A stretch of 64,000 nucleotides of DNA, from the NCBI GenBank assembly GCA_963920525.1, contig OY986438.1:49032788-49096787 (forward strand), read 5' to 3'. The translations under genes were made by a program, and so were the position numbers. This document shows, piece by piece, positions 46,374-58,448 of the stretch. Source of the DNA: Dichetophora obliterata. Lineage: Eukaryota > Arthropoda > Insecta > Diptera > Sciomyzidae. Each line of letters starts with the position of its first letter. Within the stretch, counting starts at the first letter, position 1. The notes under the pieces were generated by a model, which saw only the letters and a list, made by a program, of their open reading frames with translations, was not told the origin of the DNA and made no database searches.

Positions 46374-46939
46374 GATTGCGAAATATGTTTACGGTAAATA
46401 GAAACATGTTTGCTACAATTAAAGTCGAAAATGTCACTTTTCTGCGTGCTGTTTTCAGGATTAGGCGATTTAAAAGAAAACACAATAATTGAACAGTTGA
46501 CAAACGAAATAGCACATAGCCAGGAATCGATTAAACTTATGGTGTCTAAATGAAGTGAAAGTTTTTCGTGCAAACTGTTCAGACACAATAAATTCTTTCG
46601 ATTTTTGGTTATGTTCTGCTTCGTTTGCCAACAATCAAAGAATAGTTCAGACAAACATTCAAAATTCTAATATGTTTGTCTCAATAATAATATTCGCATT
46701 TATCATGATTTACAGAACTACAATATTTTTGTTGCAACTAATAGTTGAGGTAATCACAGTATGTTGACTATTTCAACTATGTTATGATTTCAACTATAAT
46801 ATTATTTTTGGTACCGCCATTAGAAAATAATGACTTTATTAAGGCAAAAATTTGTGTTTGTCGAAATAATACAATAATTTTAGTAAAAAAATTATTATTG
46901 CAGTAGTCATGTCTCAACCATGTCCTTTCTCTGCGTGCG

Positions 46940-47083
46940 GATGTTTCTCGTTTAAAAGACATTATGTTGCTTAGCATCGAAGAGGAAATACCTTTGCAAC
47001 GAATCTTTCAGCAGGACAATAATCTAAAACAAACTTCACATAAAATTAAGGAATGGTTCCGTACACATTCGAGGGCGATTTCA
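46940..47083 (+). pseudogene. third Tc1-like transposase continues
   Basis: The frame DVSRLKDIMLLSIEEEIPLQ, then RIFQQDNNLKQTSHKIKEWF, has the second catalytic aspartate in QQDN. It follows the transposon right end directly and supplies the segment expected after the part at 44930-45571. A stop follows IS at about 47083; the C-terminal DLNPIE motif is not seen. Confidence 0.75.
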
Positions 47084-48630
47084 TGAGTCAGTGACTTTTT
47101 GAGTAAAAGGTTTTTTTCGACAAAAAATAGAGTAATGTTGCGTATTTTTTAGGTGAGCCAAGGTGAGCCAAGACGTCACACAACTGCATACATCTTTAAT
47201 CTCTAACGTGACAACTATTCACATTTTCCTTAACTTCAAGTTATATCGATCGTCAAAGCATATCGAATGCAAAAAAGCTACCATTAAAAATATAAACTAT
47301 CGGCAATAAAAATGGCAATTGAAGAGAAACTATATCCCTAACACTGCAGCTTGGCTAAAATTGGCTTTACCCCTTAAAGCCATAAAATTGGCAGACACGT
47401 ATGCAATGTTGTGGGTGGCTTACGTGCCATGTATCGGGCTTTAGGCTGAAAAAAGCTAGTCAGCTATACGTGAATAGCTGCTAGCTATAGCTTCTAATGA
47501 ACTCACTCAATTGAAAAATAGAACGAAAACGCGTCGACGACCTGCAGCGTGTCGACAACGCCAACGACTCATCCCACCGAGGTGCACCATAATGGAGTCG
47601 TTCCGTGGGAAACGAAACGTAACGTCATCTGTGGACTTGTTGATGAAATTCCATTAATGGTCTTTGCTGCTCAGTTGGACTCAGTTGGGTGGAAATAAAT
47701 GAGCTGATAAGGTGATAGAAGGAGCAGGAGGAGGCGTAAAGCACGGAGCGAAAACTATTTAAATGCTGTATTATTGTCGGTTGTATTGTGGTTGCTGGAA
47801 ATGGTTTTGTTGTTGTAGCTGTTGTTACTGTCATGACTGTTGTGGTTGTTTCTATTGTCATTATTGTCTAAGCCATTCAATATGCAAAATCGGTCATTTT
47901 GAATACGAAATTTATTTGCGTGCAATACAGTCAGGCAGGCTCGATATGTGTTCAAAATGGGTTAATTGCAGAGTTTAAGTAGGCGCTTCCCTAAATAATT
48001 TATGGTTTTTGAAATTGTATATTTAATCACAAACCCTCTGGCACAAGACGTGCTGCCATTAAGCAATGGCTTAAATGGCGTAGACATAAAAGCAGGTATG
48101 TTCATTACAGGGTTTAGGGCTACTTTAGGGTAGCACCAACAAATACTGGTACATATTTTAAGACACTTTCAGAACTTTGGCAAACTTTACTCATTTTGTG
48201 TTGTTTTCCAATTAAACTTAACTTAAACTAATGTTTAACTATTCTCTTGGCTCATTTCAGATACGGCCGCTATAAACATTTTCCAAAGTTGTTCATCTTT
48301 CAGGTAAGACATCTTTATGGATGTGTGTAAGTGTTTGTTTAAATTAAGTAAATTTCGGTTTTAAATAATTACCGACTCAAAAGATGTGTGCAATGTCATT
48401 GCGATGATAGACAAAAGGGGCATTCACACAGAATCGTATGCGGGCAGGCATTCAAGAAAATGTCGAATGTGCGTCTGTATTGGCGATGACACATTTATAG
48501 TTGTTACTCGAATGCTTGGGATGGGGGTAGAATGTTTTGGTAGTTTCTTATATTCATTCATGCATGTGTGCTAAGTTGAAACTCTTCGAGTTAAACATGA
48601 AATTTTATAAATGCTTGTTTATGTGGGTAT

Positions 48631-48667
<37 letters not shown>

Positions 48668-51268
48668 TGCGTGAGTGCGTCGGTGTTGTATTTATTCGTT
48701 TTTGTATTTGTTCTTGTGCTTTTATCGTTTTATCGATTAATTATAAAACACAAATTTATGCCTTCGGTTAAGATAACCGTGCTTAGGTCTATTTTTGTGG
48801 TTGAACTTGTGCCTTTTGGTCCTTTGTTGTTGTAAGAACACTGGTGCTCTTGTTGTTGCTTAAGCTTGTACAGTGTTGCCTACATATTTTAGGAAATAAA
48901 AGTAAAAATATCGTCATATAAGCCAAGCAGGCGTTATAATTAAACACAAAATAATCACAAAACTGCTAATGGCATACATAATCAAATAAAGAGAACATCT
49001 GAAGTGTGATATCGTGACAAAAATTAAAATAAACACACATTTTATTTAAATATTAAAGTAAATTCTTCCAATGGTTTTTTTTTTAATGGTAGCTTTTTTG
49101 CATCCGATATGCTTTGAGGATCGATATATCTTAAAGTTACAGAAATTGTGAATAATTGTCACGTGTGACTTTATAAATGTATGCAGTTGTTTCTAGCTCT
49201 AGGTCAAACTAAATTATTAAGAAGACAATAAACAACAACAACAACTCTAATAGTCGGTCACACAGCAGACTAACAGGCTGTTTCGAAAGGCGCTTCCCTT
49301 TTTTGCGTAATTAAGCTGTGACCAACTCGCCGTTTACGTTTTACTTGCTTAGACAATTACTCGAATAAGACAATCATTTTTGTCTTGACATATGTTAAAC
49401 AATTTTTAAAAGCCATTATTGGATAATATAGTAGCATAACAAAAAAAAATTATTTTAGTCGCTTTATTTTTGAAATACTGTCATTTCAAAAATAAATCCG
49501 CCCATTAAACGAAAGAAATTTTCTTTTATATAAGTATATTTTCAAGGTTAAATCAATAATCTTAATCATTACATTTCTTCTCAATCATTATTATTGCGTA
49601 AACATTAAACTTAATTGCATTGACAGTATAACGACAATGTTGTAAGCTTGAAGAAAAAATATACTTAAGTACAGTCTTGGTTCTGCCACTCAACAGTAAC
49701 TGCATTAAGAGGGTTGATTAAGGGGGAGATTACTGTTTTTCCCCCAAAATTTGAATTGAAAGTAAAATTAAAATGAGAATCTTGATATTTTTACACATAA
49801 AAGTAAAACTATTACTTTTATTAAAAATATGATATACTACAGTGCTAAAAAGGATTATTTATGACGTCCCTGAACGAACTTTTAATGTGACCTTCGAAAA
49901 TAGTATTTTTTTTAAATTGCAAATGTCAAAGAACATATCAGAATACCATATGTCATATGCAAAAAAAAAAATCTTAAAGCGCTTTTTTCGACCTATTATT
50001 TTGTTTTTTGTTTAACACTCAAATTTTTTTGAAAAATTTAATTCAAGTGCTATACATTTCTACATAAAATGCAAGAAGTAGCTCTTGTCGTTTTTGTTAC
50101 TAGTTATTCGGGCTAAAACGTTTAATTAAAATCTGTAAAAGGGTTATTTTTTGAAACATATATTTTTAAGCCATTGATTGATTATCACACAATGCATTTT
50201 AGCTTCAGAATTTATAATTGTATCATTATTTTTACTTTTCTGGATATTGTCGTTCCCAATTAATATATAAAGTATTTTTTTTTATATATTTATATAACGT
50301 AATAAATTTTTATCATCTTTGATATTTATGAAGGATTTTAATAAAATGCTTTTTTTATAAATGAAGGGCTTATCGCAATAGCATGATAAATAATATGATT
50401 TAAAAATTCAGTTCTTTGCAATTGTTTTCATACGTAACGCCTTACAAATAATTGTATAACGGGTCTCTTCAAAATATCAAGTGCCTGCCCTTCAAAGTTT
50501 CTTTGTACAACACCATTTTTTTTTTTACAAAACTTGATTTCTTCAAAACTTTAAAATTAATTATTTCGGTTTTTTTTTATGAGGCTTATAAGAAAATTTG
50601 CACATTTTAAAAATAAAATTGTTTGGCTTAGTGTCAAAATGTTACTTATTATCAATATTTTCAGGTTTCAGAAATTTAAGAAAAGAAAGTAAAGGTATTC
50701 AAAGACTTGCAAGAAAAACCAAAAGTCAAAAAGTTTGAACCATCCCTAATATGACGAGGAAAATAAAGAAGAGTAAATATTTTCTTGATAAATATCTATC
50801 CCTACTTAAAATGATTTTGCAATTATCTCTTATTTATTTTATGTCTATCTGTCTAATTTGCAAATAAATAAACTCAATTTGATAAAAACCACTTCTTCCT
50901 TTCCTGAAAATTTACCTTATTAAAACAATTAAATCACGCCTATCTCACATTAAAAATTTCTTATCAAAATAATCGAAGCTTCCTAAATCCAATATTTTAA
51001 GAAAAAATCTACTTTTTATTTAGTACTTTAGCATTTATCTTTGACTAGCACGCCACTGTTGTAAGCGGCTTCGCAACGGACTTTTTTTATTAATCTCCCT
51101 AGACCTGCTTTTATAACATAATTAAAAAGTCGGTCAAAAGTTAACCATACGCCTTTCAGACGGTGCATTATAATGTTATGTTAATAGCAATTATTCAATT
51201 TTTTTACTTACATGAATTTATTACATATTCCCTTGTTGTTCAAACACATTTGATTAAAACTTTTTTAT
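47084..51268. other. longest TE-poor stretch
   Basis: Holds a GT microsatellite (48637-48664), a GTTGTT-rich run (47808-47870) and a short CAACAA run (49230-49245). A GC-richer interval at 47330-47760 could be a conserved non-coding or 5' region, but no exon can be supported. 49.4-51.2 kb is very AT-rich. Confidence 0.4.
48637..48664 (+). repeat. (GT)n microsatellite
   Basis: Fourteen uninterrupted GT units. Confidence 0.95.
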
Positions 51269-51272
51269 TTAA

Positions 51273-51803
51273 CCCTCCTGTGTATACGAAGGTACCCGGG
51301 AACCTTTTGCAATTTTAAAGCAAAAAAAGGTAACTTTCGTCCAAGGAACTATATACTGAAATCTTTAGTACCTTCCTAAGATTTATTTTTTTATCCAATA
51401 AAGTTTTTATATAGCAAATAAAATGTTTTGGCAAGTTTTTATGAAAGATTTTTAAGTACTACTCCTTCGTCTTAAACGAAGGTACCCGGGTACCTCCGGG
51501 TAAAATGCATGCGAATTCGAACTGTTATGGTCTTTGTTGATTTTTTACATTTAGAAAATCATGTACTGATGCAATTAGGATGAAGGATTACAAAACTACT
51601 TTGGATTTTTTCATTCACATCTAGTTTCTTTCATACAGATAGTGTAAAGGTACCCGGGTACCTTCGTATACACGAAAGGGGAAATTTTTCGTATACACAT
51701 GATTTTTTCATTCACATATAGTTTCTCTCATACAGATCGTATAAAGGTACCCGGGTACCTTCGTATACACGAAAGGGGGAAATTTTTCGTATACACATGA
51801 GGG
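51273..51803. mobile_element. piggyBac-type MITE, TTAA duplication
   Basis: CCCTCCTGTGTATACGA at the left and TCGTATACACATGAGGG at the right are inverted, and both are flanked by TTAA (51269-51272, 51804-51807), the piggyBac target. GGTACCCGGGTACC, a perfect 14-base palindrome, occurs three times and once with a mismatch. The right 195 bases are a 97-base tandem duplication (51604-51700, 51701-51797), so the right end is present twice, though only the outer one is next to TTAA. Confidence 0.92.
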
Positions 51804-51807
51804 TTAA

Positions 51808-52780
51808 AAATATAGTATTCACGAGAGAGAGAGCAAAAAATTTAGAAAGAATACGTCTCGCACATGATACAAAGAACTACAGATAAAGTATTGCGCATGT
51901 TCGCCATCTTTGTTGTGACATGGTTCGAGCTTGTCAAAGTGGCTAAATAAAAACGTAGTCACAATATATTTAAAGGGGATAATTTATTTATAGCGATGAA
52001 AAATATCGACGTTTTCTTATTGAAACTTGGTTTATTGACATGAAATAAATTACATTATAAATATATTTATAAATAAATTTCAGCAAATATATTTTTCAGT
52101 ACTATTATTGAAATAAAATTTATATATAATAGGGGTATTTTCTCCCACTTGTGCTCCTACACAAAAAAAATAGCTATGTTGCTTGATGTGTTTGACAGCA
52201 CTTTGATTGCTTCTTTTTCATTTTGTTGTTCTTCTCGTTTGTTGTTCTTCTCATCAAAACCATCTGAAACTTTAGTACTAATTTTAATTACATAAATGAT
52301 AATTGAAAATTATAATTTACACATTTGAAATTAAACTAAATGAAAGCAATATTTCTGAAATGCTTGCAATTGTGCTGCTTGCTGCTTGTGTTTACTTTTT
52401 GCTTTTTCATATTTTCTTTTGACTGCTCTCTTTTTCTCATAGCCAGAATTGTCAAACTCAAGCATTTTGCTATTCTTGCCTATTTTTGCTTTCTTATCTC
52501 ATTCTTATCGTTTTCAGATTTTGTATGGGCTGTCAACTTCATTTTGACAGTTCCGGCAGTCTGTCTCTCCGAAATGCATCTACCTTCTCTAATTCTACTA
52601 TGTATGTGACGCACTTTTCGCCTTGCTCAAGGCTCATCTGTTTTTTGTTTTGAGCTGTGCTGTGAAGAGAGCAACATGGAGTTTGTTGAAAAGACAGAGA
52701 ATAAGCAATGCGTGGCAGCTGGAATGATTACTTAAAAAATTTAACACTTTTATTAAATATACTTATTCCCTCCAGGAAAA
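51808..52780. other. spacer
   Basis: A hydrophobic 89-residue frame (52340-52609) has no family likeness. Nothing else recognised. Confidence 0.35.
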
Positions 52781-52814
52781 ATCGGAAGGCTTCCATCTTA
52801 AAGTGATAAAGAAA

Positions 52815-52930
52815 CATTCCCCACCGTATCTTTTGAAAGCTTAAGGATAGTTTTGTATTTATGTTGTTTTCCCACCGCATCTTTTGGAAGCTTAAGGGTA
52901 GTTTTGTATTTATATTGTTTCCAAACCGCT
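52815..52930 (+). repeat. ~51-base minisatellite, 2.3 copies
   Basis: 'ccaccgtatcttttgaaagc', 'ttaaggatagttttgtattt' and 'atgttgttttc' recur at 52871 with few changes and start a third time near 52922. Confidence 0.85.
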
Positions 52931-53020
52931 TCTTTAAGAATGCATGTGAAAACTTTTATTTATTGTCAAGCAATGACAATAGAAAATATTAATATCATTG
53001 TTTTCTAGCCACTTATTGTA

Positions 53021-53092
53021 GAATTCGATAGTCTAGTGGTAGCGCACTCGACTCTCGCTCAGGGGTCTCGGGTTCGAATCCTGGCCGAATCC
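53021..53092 (+). ncRNA. tRNA-like sequence, probably SINE head or tRNA pseudogene
   Basis: A 72-base sequence has a clear A box (TAGTCTAGTGGTAGCG) and a perfect B box (GGGTTCGAATCC). The ends GAATTCG and CGAATCC pair at six of seven positions. The anticodon arm does not fold well, so I do not call it a working tRNA. The following 200 bases of repeated 'ggaatgtttcc' words may be the body. Confidence 0.6.
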
Positions 53093-53094
53093 AT

Positions 53095-53291
53095 TTTCAT
53101 GGGAATGTTTCCACATTAATTCTTAAAACAGGGGAGAGGACTGGTTCCAACTCACTTTTGAGGACAGCGGAGAGAAATGTTTCCACATGACTTTTTAACA
53201 CAGCGGGGAGGAATGTTTCCCTCTAATGACATGCTATGTTAAAAAATGTTCCATGGAATGTTTCCTGGTAACATCCGGGAATGCTCATATT
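53095..53291 (+). repeat. degenerate 'GGAATGTTTCC' repeat block
   Basis: The word GGAATGTTTCC or a close variant occurs at about 53102, 53178, 53210 and 53255, with 'acagcgggga' and 'acaggggaga' between copies. Confidence 0.7.
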
Positions 53292-53985
53292 TCCTGGTAG
53301 GTTATTTAAATTTCGAAGGAAAAATACTCTTTATTAATACTGTAGCACAAATATGATCTTACCAAATTTTGTCATAAAAATCTTTGTTTTTGGAGTAAAG
53401 TGGTAACATAAACTTTCCACTTTAATTTTATATAATAGTATTGGTATAGATAAACTTATTTTACTTAAAGAATAGATATAAAAAACATCACGACCATTCC
53501 AGCAGTAAATTTTTCAAATATAATTTCTATCACTATTAAGAACTCAACAAAAAATTTAATTTTTTTGAAGCAAATCTTTTTACGCCTCGTTTTGTGATTA
53601 GCTTGAGTGTCTCAAAAACGACACTTTTTTCCATACACCTTTTTCTAATAATTATTGTTGTTCCTTTACTTGCGTCTATTATAGCAAGAGGATATAAAAT
53701 TAAAAATATTTCTTTATAAGCGTAATTAATGTAAGAATCGAAGTCGCACCATTTCGATCGGGAGTTCTACACACTAACCACTACTCCAAAACAACCCTTT
53801 GTGATATGATGTGATTCATTCAATATCAAGTAATAAATGAAGCTATGTTGCAGTAGATGACTGGAATTTATTGAAAGGAATGTGCATTAGCTATCCATCA
53901 TGTGAATGCGTGAAGGTATAATGCAACAAATTACAAGAAAGCAATGCAATGGTTTCCAGTCAAAATTCGGACAAATTCCCACGAA
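53292..53985. other. spacer with minus-strand tRNA-like remnant
   Basis: On the minus strand near 53805-53730 'ggagtagtggttagtg' and 'gacttcgattctta' are spaced like A and B boxes. Nothing else recognised. Confidence 0.4.
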
Positions 53986-53989
53986 AATT

Positions 53990-54195
53990 ACCTTTTCCCA
54001 CAGTAACATAAATTAAATACCACCAAAATTCCCATGGTAAAGATAAACAAAAAACTATTCCCACCGCAATTAAAAAATACCAAAAAAATCCCACGATCCT
54101 TAAAAATTACCACGAAAATACTACTCGTTTTAAAAATACCACCAAAAATCCCATAAGCATTAAAAATACCACAATAAATCCCATATGCATACAAA
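53990..54195. repeat. degenerate ~32-base minisatellite (ATACCAC-AAAATCCCA)
   Basis: About six units of 'ttaaaaataccac' plus 'aaaaatcccat' with varying inserts. The minus strand reads as glycine/isoleucine repeats (GIF-GGIFKTSSIF), which is a by-product. Confidence 0.8.
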
Positions 54196-54735
54196 ATCTA
54201 AAAAAAAATTAGATATACCACAAAGAAATAATAATGGTATTCAATGAACGGCGTATTTGTGATGTTAATAGTGTAAGAGCGATATATTAACTGAAGCGTA
54301 TTTTGCAACAAAAAAAAACTTAAGGGATTTTACATACTCAGTTTACGACTGTGATTTCATTTTCATTTTAAAAGATAATTGAAAACCAATGAATTCTATA
54401 AGTAGACTTGCAAAAATTTTTTGATATTGTTTTGGTAGTAATTATATTTTTCTTATTTTTGGCATTTAAACATAGTCTTTGTAAGCTTCACGCTTGCAAA
54501 AAAATCAAAAATTCAGTATAGTATTGCCATATGTCGAAAAATATCTACTTAGTTTTCATGATGGTAGCTTGTTCTTAAAACAAATATGCAATTTATTTAA
54601 TGGTTTTTTGTAAGGGTTAGTTTCAGAAAATGTACAGCGTAAGCTTAAAGCTAATATACGTCGTTCAGCGAATACCATTATTAAATTTTTGCTTAATAAA
54701 AGAGAAAAATAAATTTTTAAGAAGATAATTCCCGA
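54196..54735. other. AT-rich spacer between two minisatellite blocks
   Basis: No recognised gene. Confidence 0.35.
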
Positions 54736-54885
54736 ATTTTCATGCAATTAAGAAATACCACGCTGAACTCCCACGACAATTGAAAAATACCACGCTGGAT
54801 TAAAAAAAACATGGAAATTCCCAAAAAAAATTCCCAAGACCAATTAAAAATGACCACGAATGGGATTTTTCCCACATTACTGGCA
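54736..54885. repeat. second block of the ATACCAC minisatellite
   Basis: 'attaagaaataccacgctga', 'ctcccacgacaattgaaaaa', 'taccacgctggatt' repeat the units seen at 53990-54195. Similar 'attagctatcc' and 'gtgaatgcgtgaag' words lie outside both blocks (53886-53912, 54919-54948), so a larger unit is duplicated. Confidence 0.7.
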
Positions 54886-56058
54886 GCCTTGCAAGAATGT
54901 ATTAAAAGGATTAGCTATCCTACATATTCTATTGTGAATGCGTGAAGTTTTGATGCAACTGATCACAATAATCGATCAAAACCATGATGCATTAGCTATC
55001 CAAACAAAAAAAGTAGCAAGGTTCCATTGAACGGGTTGAAAATTATTACAAGATGCCAATTGTTTTAGGTGTAGATTTTAATTGCGAAATCAGACATGAA
55101 TGTTCACTTAAGACGAGGCCGGTGGTCGAGCGCTCTAAGATTTAAGGTATTTTTAGGATTTTTTTTAAAAAGTTAAAATATTAAACAACGATATTTAAAC
55201 TTTTCAGGTATATTGTAACACTTATTCATCATCAAAAAATTATTTTTATAATTTAAAAAATTGTTGATATTGTTCAAAATAGCACTCAGTGAGACGCTCT
55301 CTAGGCATGCAAATGCAGTGTTGTAGATTTTGACTTTTTTATTTATCTGAAAAATAAAAACCAAGAATATTATTAATCACTTTGAGTGCAGCTATGGCTG
55401 GGACTAGAAAAAAATATTGAAAATTGACAGAATTACGCGTTTTTGAAAATTAAGTTCTTGAAACAGCTTGCTTTCTATCGGTTATTAATTGTAAAATATT
55501 CGGTGTTTTTGAAATAAAAGTTTGATTCTAGTTCCAGCGATAGCCACTGATGTTATGAATAGCATGTTTAAATTTCAGATGATTCGGCTGAACAGTTTTT
55601 GTTTTTTCTGCAACACCATGCCGAAAAAAGCAGTTTCGAAATAAATGAGTAAACCTACTAAAACGGCTGTAGAAATAAAAATGACGTCAGAAAGACTATA
55701 ATTTTTATATAAAAAAAATCGATTTCATAAAAATTTTAGGCTTTAAACAATGCCATTTTGATAAATATAATATGCGAATGATAAGCTATCCAAATACTTG
55801 CACAACACGATTAGGACAACTATTGATGTAGTATTTGCCAGAAATATCGATGACATTACATCAATATAATATACTTTTGATATTATAGATATTAAAAAGC
55901 AATAACTTCATTAACATTTACAAAAATAATTCAAAATTGTCTAAATTTTGGTGAAATTGATTACAGTGTTAAGGTTTTCCTTAAATTTGGCGAACTACTA
56001 ATGTGCATATTTTTCGCATATGCATTTTCCTTTTTTGGAGAATGCAATGTATACTTGA
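54886..56058. other. spacer
   Basis: No recognised gene or repeat apart from the outer words of the minisatellite unit at 54919-55010. Confidence 0.35.
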
Positions 56059-56648
56059 ATGCAATTTTTTAACTTTTTCAAAAAAATAAATATGAGGTTT
56101 TATATCTCGGGCACCAGAAATGGTAACGCAGATAATTTTCTCAATTCAGAATCTGCAAATAATTTTGAACGAAACCCTGTCTAAAAATATCTATTTTAAA
56201 ACAGCAGGAAAAGGCTACGATTTTTTTTCCTATTTTGATATTTAAAAAAAGTTACTTCAACCATGAAATGTAACAATTTTGTTCATATATCCTTTATGGT
56301 TATTTTTCATTAAAACACTTCTTAACAACAATTGTTAAGTCAATTGGGACCCATCGAATGGCAAACTAAGAAACTCAAAATTTTAGTGTAACATATTTGT
56401 GAATGCTGAGTTGAGGTGTTTTAACAAAATAATAAAATTCATAAGGAAGGAACATTTTTCAAAAACTTGAAATAGGAAAAAAAAAATCGTGGTATTAACC
56501 TGGTGTTGTAAATTGATACTTTTGGACAAAGTGTTGTTCAGAAATATTTGACGAATTTAAATTAAGGAAATTATCTTCGGAACCACTTCTGGTGATCGGG
56601 ATAAGAAAACTTATATTAATTTTTTGGAAAAAGGTAAAAAATTGCTAA
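56059..56648. mobile_element. 590-base foldback element
   Basis: Left arm 56059-56290 is mirrored in 56410-56648: 'caattttttaac', 'caccagaaatgg', 'agataattt', 'aaaaggctacgatttttttt' and 'cctatttt' have inverted partners at about 75-80 percent identity by eye. The loop is about 110 bases and includes AACAACAATTGTT. No target duplication found. Confidence 0.65.
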
Positions 56649-57410
56649 AGTTTCATTACTTCTTCTCTAAAACTAACAAAATAGTGGACTTTTCAAATCG
56701 GTTTTTTCAACATAAACTTGTTATAAATTAAGGATATAAAAAAGTGTAAATCTAACTCTCTTAATCCTGTTCTCAGATATCTACACCTACGAGAAGTAAA
56801 CCCTTAAAATTTTAAAGCCATACGACATTTGGTTTTAAAAAACCCATTGACGCAATGCAGTTTCTAAAAAGCGCGCTTAACTTTTTTTTCTGCACTCGAA
56901 TGGTCGTGAGTCTACCGTTGATATTCGGTCTTTTCAGCCATTTATCGACTTTGCAAACCCACAAAACTAGTTTCAACGTGACTTTAGATCATAATATTGC
57001 TCAAAAATAAAAAAAAAATAATATGAATATTTTTATATATTTATACCAAACTACCCCTTAAGTGCGACTTTGTGTCGGATGAGCTTCTTTTATGATTCAG
57101 TTTTGTTTTTTCATTTTTTTTTATCATGCTCAAAGACGTGGCCAGCATGTCAAAAGTGGTTATTCGTTTTACTCTGTGTGCAGTTATTAGATTTTATGAC
57201 TTCATACAATTTGGGAACACAACAATTTTCATATTAGATTGGACCACAATCAGATATAAAGAAAAAAAGTTCGTTCTTTTTGCAATTAAATGTGGAACGT
57301 ATTAACATGCAATTAAAGTAAGACATTTCCTGTCACTTAAGTCTAATTAACAAAGATTTTATTCGAACATGATAAGTAAGAGTTCAATTTATTCAATTTA
57401 CACTCAAATT
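56649..57410. other. spacer
   Basis: Nothing recognised. Confidence 0.35.
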
Positions 57411-58448
57411 CCGATTTTGATTGTTGCTAACATGTTCTTAAGCATATAATATTTTCTTTGATCATAATAAAATGTTTACAACAACCATATTTAGAAAAGG
57501 AACTTTTTTGTAGGAACTAAAATATTATTGAAACAATCATTATTCTCTTATGGGGTCGAAAATAGAATGATTGCAACAACTATATTGTGAATTTATTTTT
57601 AGGATCCAGAATGTTATTGAAACAATAATTTTATTTTTTTATTTTCATGCACTTCAAATTCCATTGTCTGGACTGAACAGAAATATTAATTCAATTAAAA
57701 AATCATTTGATAAAATTTTCTGTCCGAGTTGGGGTTTGAACCGCGGCTTTGTCGCTAACGAGCCACGCACACTACCAGTAGGCCACAGCCGCTACTACCA
57801 CTATCCTGACTAATGCCATTCATAAACATGGTACATTAAGTGCATTGTCACAAAAATAGCAATATTTGTGATAAACAAAATCAGAATTGCGAAATATATT
57901 TACAGTAAATAGAAATATGTTTGCTACAATTAAAGTCGAAAATGTCACTTTTCTGCGTGCTGTTTTTAAGATAAGGCGATTAAAAACAAACCATAACAAT
58001 TGAACAGTTGACAAACGATACGGCATATAGCCAGGAATCGATAAAACTTATTGTGTCTGAATGAAGTGAAAGTTTTTCCTGCAAACTGTTCAGACACAAT
58101 AAATTCTTTCGATTTTTGGTTATGTTCTGCTTCGTTTGCCAACAAGCAAAGAATAGTTTAGACAAACATTAAAAATTTTAATATGTTTGTCTCTATAATA
58201 ATATTCACATTTATCATGATTGACAGAACTACAACATTTTTGTTGCAACTAATAGTCGAGGCAATCATAGTATGTAACGATTTCAATGATGTTATGATTT
58301 CAACTATTATGTTATTTTTGGTACCATTATTAGTAAATAATGACTTTATTAAGGCAAAAATTTGTGTTTGCAGAAATAATACAATAATTTTAGTAAAAAA
58401 AATTATTATTGCAGTAATCATGTCTCAACCATGTCTTTTCTCTGCGTG
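57411..58448. mobile_element. CACGCAGAG transposon, copy B (left end missing)
   Basis: Matches copy A (45650-46937) from 'gattttgattgttgctaaca' on, minus the 258-base MITE, and ends TTTTCTCTGCGTG at 58448. It holds the same SINE-like insert (tRNA head at about 57720-57800, minus strand). Minus-strand frames MSKLFFACWQTKQNITKNRK and a longer plus-strand frame are shared with copy A but have no known domain. Confidence 0.8.

Larger units (their letters stand above)
45574..46937. mobile_element. CACGCAGAG transposon, copy A, inserted in Tc1-like gene
   Basis: CACGCAGAGAAA at the left is mirrored by TTTCTCTGCGTG at the right. The sequence matches 57411-58448 along most of its length. It lacks a recognisable transposase: the minus-strand frame beginning MSELFFDCWQTKQNITKNRK is shared by both copies but has no known domain. 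It carries a SINE-like insert (about 45830-46035) and a 258-base MITE (46116-46373). Confidence 0.8.

Noticed and set aside
47763..47978. Cysteine-rich frame (CCCSCCYCHDCC)
   Set aside because: Comes from a TGT/GTT-rich low-complexity run; the opposite strand is equally open. Not a metallothionein or toxin-like peptide by any other sign.
52340..52609. Hydrophobic 89-residue frame as an odorant receptor or membrane protein
   Set aside because: Hydrophobicity follows from a T-rich strand; no conserved motif or splice sites.
53988..54194. Glycine/isoleucine repeat peptide
   Set aside because: By-product of the ATACCAC minisatellite.
55110..55145. tRNA-Leu/Ser-like start (GAGGCCGGTGGTCGAGCGC)
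   Set aside because: No B box follows at the right distance.
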